DNA of 64,000 nt from Tamarix chinensis (taxonomy: Eukaryota; Streptophyta; Magnoliopsida; Caryophyllales; Tamaricaceae), in NCBI GenBank assembly GCA_030549775.1, contig CM060173.1, positions 4,934,501 through 4,998,500 on the forward strand, written 5' to 3'. Position 1 is the first letter of the stretch. Every line of letters starts with the position of its first letter. The position numbers and the translations under genes were made by a program. The notes under the pieces are model-generated. The model saw only the letters and a program-made list of their open reading frames with translations. It did not search any database and had not been told where the DNA came from. Positions 60,183 through 64,000 of this stretch are shown piece after piece.

Positions 60183-62134
60183 TTATTACTGAGTAAACTC
60201 GCATGAAAAAAAAAATCCCTACTACCCTACCATTTTCTCCATGATTAAGTATAGAGAGAGCGAGTTGGTACTTCCATCAGTAATAAGTGCTATTAGCATT
60301 AATCATTCCTAAAATTCCCGTAGTGGAAGTAGGCCTTGGATAAAAGCATCCAATGAATGAACTATCTTATTCCCCACCAATTTCTTTAGGATTAAAGTTG
60401 AATCGTATAAAGCAAAATAATATTGCTACTAGTAATAAGTCATAATAGCATTAGTCATTCCTAGAAATAAGCCATGAAAAAAAAAACATAATTAACCTAT
60501 CCCATTCTCCCACCACATTGATTACTTTTAACTAATTCCATTACTATAGTATTGATAAGTCTCCAAGCTAAAATTATATAGAAAATGGATTGGATCATCC
60601 ATAGGGTCTGGAAGAAGACTTGTTCACATGGAAAAATAACAAAAATAAAAGAGCAATACTATACTTATAACTATTTTTAAAATTTTTTTATATAATTATC
60701 TCACAAAGTGTAAGTCTTGCATATTCAAATGAAAAATTCACATTTGCGAGAGAGTTGTAAACAAGTCGTTGAAAATTTACTTATGCACTTAACAATTTGT
60801 AATATAAAAGGATAGAAATTGCTAAGCAATTGGAGTGATAGTTGTTCCACACACAAATACTAGGTTTATAGTTTGGAGAATAGAGAGGGACGAAGCAAAG
60901 ACATCTATTGACTAGAAGTTTTAACAGACAACCCTTAAGCATACAAAATGAAGACCATCCTATTCATGTTCGTCTCACAATGAGACAAAAAGAGGACAGG
61001 AATTTTATCTCCATCCCTAAAATTGGCTATCATAAAGATCTCCAAACTCATCCAAATTCCTAATTTTTTATTACTATAGAGTCTTGTAGATATTAAATCA
61101 TCATCCCTGCCCCAAAGAGTGCCATGTTCATGTAGTTAATCTCCCGATATGGATTGGTTAAGGTAGGGACATAAATCTCATCTCCATCTTGAACTAGAAT
61201 TATTATAAAAATTCTTAGACTCATCTAATTTTTATTTTTTATTATTATTAAGGAATCCTCCAAAAATTAAATCATCTTTTCTGCTCCAATGCCTCCCTCA
61301 ATTAAATGCCCCGTGGGGGATCGAATCCCTATCATTGTACCAAAAACTAAAACTGTGTCTAAAACTACATATCCTCATAATAAAATACCTATCCTTTGCA
61401 AAAAATAAAAATAAACAAATAACATATATATGGAACATTTTAGGTGAGAACCATGGTTGTCAATGAGAATTAAAAACTTTTGTTCTCAACTCTCAAATTA
61501 AAATCAATGACCCTAATCTATATGTTCTATTCTTATATTGTTGCTTTGGTATAAAATGTTTAAATTTTATAATAATTATTTTGCTAATTAAGTTTGCATA
61601 ATATTAAAAACTTTATTAATGCATCACAATTATGTTTTATAAAATTTATAATGAGTCGTGCATCACATAAGGGGTGAAACTATTACTAAGCAAATCACTA
61701 GTTGGTTTAGATCTAAGTATTATTGAGAGTTGAATGTTTTTTTAAAGAAAAAAAATTTGGATTTAATTTTCATTTTCCTAGTGAGAATGAGAATATTAGG
61801 CCACAAAAGCACAAAGATTATCATCTCGGTCGATTTTCACAAGAGTCGTGGGTTTTTCCTTTCTAGGAGAATGGGAAAGTTATGCCACAACTTTTACTTT
61901 TGTGGTTATAGTGTGTATCATCAATATGACAATATCCCACCGAAGGCGGGGGTTAATTATTGTCCTAAATATCTAAGGGGAAAAACAGTAAAAGGTACGA
62001 GAAGTTAAAATCTGGTTAGACCGAGGTTGATTGAACCGGATGAACAACAAATTAAATATTAGATTGATTTTTGATATGATTTTTTTGATAAATTCCGTAA
62101 GTTTGATCATTTGAAAATGTTCATTATTTAATGA

Positions 62135-62170
<36 letters not shown>

Positions 62171-62506
62171 TCATTCCTTATTAGAAATCAACCCAAAATA
62201 TTCATTCCTTAAATGAATTAAATTTTGATCATTGATTTTGATGCGAAGACTAAGAAGAAAAGTACTTGGTTCTTATCTAGAAATTAGAGAAATGGACCTA
62301 CCTCAAAAGGTCTCGTACGCTTATATAATTGACGAAAATCCCAAACCCTACCAATTTCTTGGTGATTAAGTATAGAACATATTGGCACTGCAACCGCGAA
62401 ACCCGCGTGGTAGTGTCGCGTGGCTACAGGCTAGTCCGTACCAATTTCCAATCATACACTCACCTAGTAAGCTAGCAGGAAAACTCCCCGCTACCCTACC
62501 AGTTTC
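60183..62506 (-). repeat. Upstream region of gene 2 (inverted copy of gene-1 upstream region)
   Basis: Runs in inverse order through the landmarks of 17540-20160: a promoter-proximal box (60480-60560), GGATCGAATCCCTATC (61319), a (TAA)n run (62135-62170), and CCAATTTCTTGGTGATTAAG (62351). Lacks both the Mutator MITE and the 1.8 kb insertion. The 92-residue ORF at 61730 is not conserved in the other copies. No gene. Confidence 0.7.
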
Positions 62507-63201
62507 CAGTGTTGCACGGAAACGGGGACGGGAACGGGGAAACGGGGACGGGACGAAACGCGGAAACGCCATTTTTAAAAAATATAGGAAACGGGGACGG
62601 CAGGAAACGTTAAATTTTTTTTATATATATATAAATTACTTTTATTAAAATTAAGAGAAAAAATTAAAAAATTCTAAAATTAATTCATATATTAGTTAAA
62701 TTTAATTATTAATAATTATTTTTAATAAAAAATTGATTAAATAATATTTTTTAATAAAAATATTAATTAAATAATTTTAATATAAATTTTAATGTATATT
62801 AAAATTATTTAATTAATATCATACACACACGGTGTTACAATCTATCCCAAAAAAAGGCACGATTCGTCATTTACTATTCAATGAATAGTAAATGCTGTCA
62901 TGTTCATCAGTTCATGTCTATTGTCAGGGGCAGTGGCAGTAGCCAGTAGGCTGCACTATTGTCAGTGAGGGCTGAGGGGCAGTGGCAGTGGGCTGCCAGG
63001 CTGGGGTCGTGGGGCGTTGTGCGAGGGCGCCGAGGGGATGGGGCGTGGGCGAGGGCGACTCAAACAATAAAAATTCTCCAAAACGACGTCGTTTTGGAGG
63101 TTTTTTTTTAAAAAAAAAATAGCGTCCCGCCTCGCGTTTCGTCCCCAGAAACGTCCCGGGGACGCGAAACGGGCGCACTTCAGCGTTTCCGTGCAACACT
63201 G
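62507..63201. mobile_element. hAT-type non-autonomous element, GC-rich, perfect 8-bp TSD
   Basis: 695 bp with 18-bp terminal inverted repeats CAGTGTTGCACGGAAACG / CGTTTCCGTGCAACACTG. It is flanked by CCAGTTTC at 62499-62506 and 63202-63209. Subterminal GGGGACGGGAACGGGG words lie on the left and CGTCCCGGGGACGCG on the right. A palindromic AAACGACGTCGTTTT lies near 63080. No transposase ORF. The 136- and 88-codon ORFs come from the GC-rich composition. It sits about 240 bases before gene 2 and is absent before gene 1. Confidence 0.92.
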
Positions 63202-63209
63202 CCAGTTTC

Positions 63210-63388
63210 TTCAAGATTAAGTTCGGGAATATAAAACAAAATAGTACTCTCCTTGCTGGTTTTAGCCATTCATCGGATAGAAGTGGGCCATGGAAAAAAG
63301 GCTTATTGACCCCATTCTCCCCCACCTCATTCATCGCTTTTCACAAAGCCATTACTATGGTAATAACTATTAAGTCCCCAAGCTCCCC
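63210..63388 (+). promoter_or_regulatory. Proximal upstream region of gene 2
   Basis: Inverse match to 17256-17445 ahead of gene 1: TCTTCAAGATTAAGTTCGGG, CCATTCATCGGATAGAAGTG, CCCATTCTCCCCCACCTCAT and CACAAAGCCATTACTATGG. Its conservation with gene 1 and its many decayed copies between the genes mark it as the promoter-proximal module. Confidence 0.5.
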
Positions 63389-63397
63389 TTATATATA
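63389..63397 (+). promoter_or_regulatory. TATA box of gene 2
   Basis: TTATATATA about 46 bases before the ATG, same position and context as in gene 1. Confidence 0.6.
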
Positions 63398-63442
63398 CGG
63401 GTACAACATATTAAGTCAGTGCGTCCCCTGACCATAGCGAAG

Positions 63443-63712
63443 ATGGCAAGTGATTCTAACAGTTTAGGTTCACGAAGAAATGGTAGCTCATCAACTGATA
63501 CGGACACCAATGAGAGCAGCACGATTGTTTCCGTGGTAACTGCAGCTGTTGCGGTTGTTGGAGCGGCGGCACTTATCGGTGGATATTTATTTGGATCGGG
63601 AGAGAAGGACAGGAAGATGATGAAGCCACCCGGAAGGGATGGAAGAATTTACCGGGATATTTTCGAAGGGGATCCTGCGGGGTATTTCCGTGAGTTACGT
63701 AATAAGAAATAA
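63443..63712 (+). CDS. Small single-pass membrane protein, gene 2 (paralog of gene 1)
   Basis: 89-residue protein of unknown function, starting MASDSNS at an ATG with A at -3 and G at +4. The open frame upstream has only GTG, so I do not extend it. The N-terminus holds 15 residues absent from gene 1 (LGSRRNGSSSTDTDT). The shared NESSTI and a single Ala/Val/Gly-rich membrane helix (about 28-50) come next. A charged linker and the tail YFRELRNKK follow. Relative to gene 1, the helix differs by a few conservative changes (A/V, V/L) while the linker differs more, a pattern expected under selection on the helix and tail. Single exon as far as seen; no introns needed. Family not recognised. Confidence 0.7.
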   Translation: MASDSNSLGSRRNGSSSTDTDTNESSTIVSVVTAAVAVVGAAALIGGYLFGSGEKDRKMMKPPGRDGRIYRDIFEGDPAGYFRELRNKK

Positions 63713-64000
63713 TTTACGTTGATTTTGACTGCTCATGAAATAATGGTTTCTGTCTTCTTTAATTACTTGTTTGGAGGTTGGTTTATGTTGATGTATATTT
63801 TCGTTTGATAATGTAATAGCTTAATGGATGTTATTATATATGTTATGCCCTAGTTTGTTTGAACGCGGATTGAATTTGCAAACTATTTTGTTTTCTTGTA
63901 GCGTTCAATTTTTTTCTGCAACTTATTAAATTATTCAGTAAAGTAAACTATGCTACGAATTTGACATTAGATTCAAAGGAAGCTTGCTTTGGGAAGCCCC
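63713..64000 (+). other. 3' flank / probable 3' UTR of gene 2
   Basis: Strongly similar to the inverse of 16977-16690 after gene 1, including ATGGATGTTATTATATATG and TTTGCAAACTATTTTG. The duplication therefore extends past the window edge. Confidence 0.55.

Noticed and set aside
62366..63334. Three frames of 68-136 codons in the GC-rich element
   Set aside because: They run through the terminal inverted repeats of a hAT element and have no transposase motifs.
63419..63442. Eight-codon N-terminal extension (MRPLTIAK) of gene 2, and the same in gene 1
   Set aside because: It would start at GTG. The following ATG has a strong context and is only about 46 bases after the TATA word.
1..64000. 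tRNA, rRNA or other structured RNA genes
   Set aside because: I found no tRNA A/B boxes with a foldable cloverleaf and no rRNA-like segment. tRNA-like words are only the primer binding sites of LTR elements.

Overview
The window is AT-rich nuclear DNA from a flowering plant. The evidence is degenerate TTTAGGG-type telomere repeats, CACTA, hAT and Mutator-type elements, Ty3/gypsy and TRIM-like LTR elements, and an initiator-Met-tRNA primer site. There are no operons or bacterial signals. I cannot name the species. I support only two intact host genes: paralogous small one-helix membrane proteins, 75 and 89 codons long. They lie about 46 kb apart in divergent orientation (16978-17205 minus, 63443-63712 plus). 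Nearly everything else is repeats or remnants of mobile elements.

Layout. 1-4147: end of one gypsy-type LTR, then a 3.1 kb solo LTR with a 5-bp target duplication. 4560-13640: a large AT-rich satellite of about 33 monomers (234-296 bp), part of it in a 7-monomer higher-order repeat of about 1.97 kb, with GGGTCGGGT-rich DNA on both sides. 14900-17300: three small TIR or foldback elements, then gene 1. 17230-44226: the upstream region of gene 1, then a direct tandem duplication of about 12.8 kb (units about 18567-31433 and 31434-44226). Each unit carries further copies of the gene's promoter-proximal segment, an LTR, and a CACTA element inserted in that LTR. Unit 1 alone has an hAT MITE and a 1.8 kb element made of TCGGC...GCCGA palindromes. 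Unit 2 alone has a 2.6 kb insertion in a TA microsatellite, carrying gene-like sequence and 0.7 kb of telomere-like repeats. 44226-49466: rest of the unit-2 CACTA element, with an LTR nested in it. 50720-52079: two TRIM-like elements in opposite orientation. 52080-59028: a decayed gypsy-type element on the minus strand (LTR, PBS, broken gag, LTR), followed by a protease remnant on the plus strand. 59480-64000: an inverted copy of the gene-1 region with LTR, upstream sequence, a GC-rich hAT element with a perfect 8-bp target duplication, and gene 2.

The picture is a small gene locus duplicated by inversion and then in tandem. Repeated transposon insertion accompanied this, and the presence or absence of single insertions between copies gives the order of events. 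The two genes keep nearly the same TATA region, start context, membrane helix and C-terminus. No genes in the window form a pathway. The rest is described as transposon biology. Family names rest on terminal motifs, target duplications and protein motifs read by eye, not on database searches.
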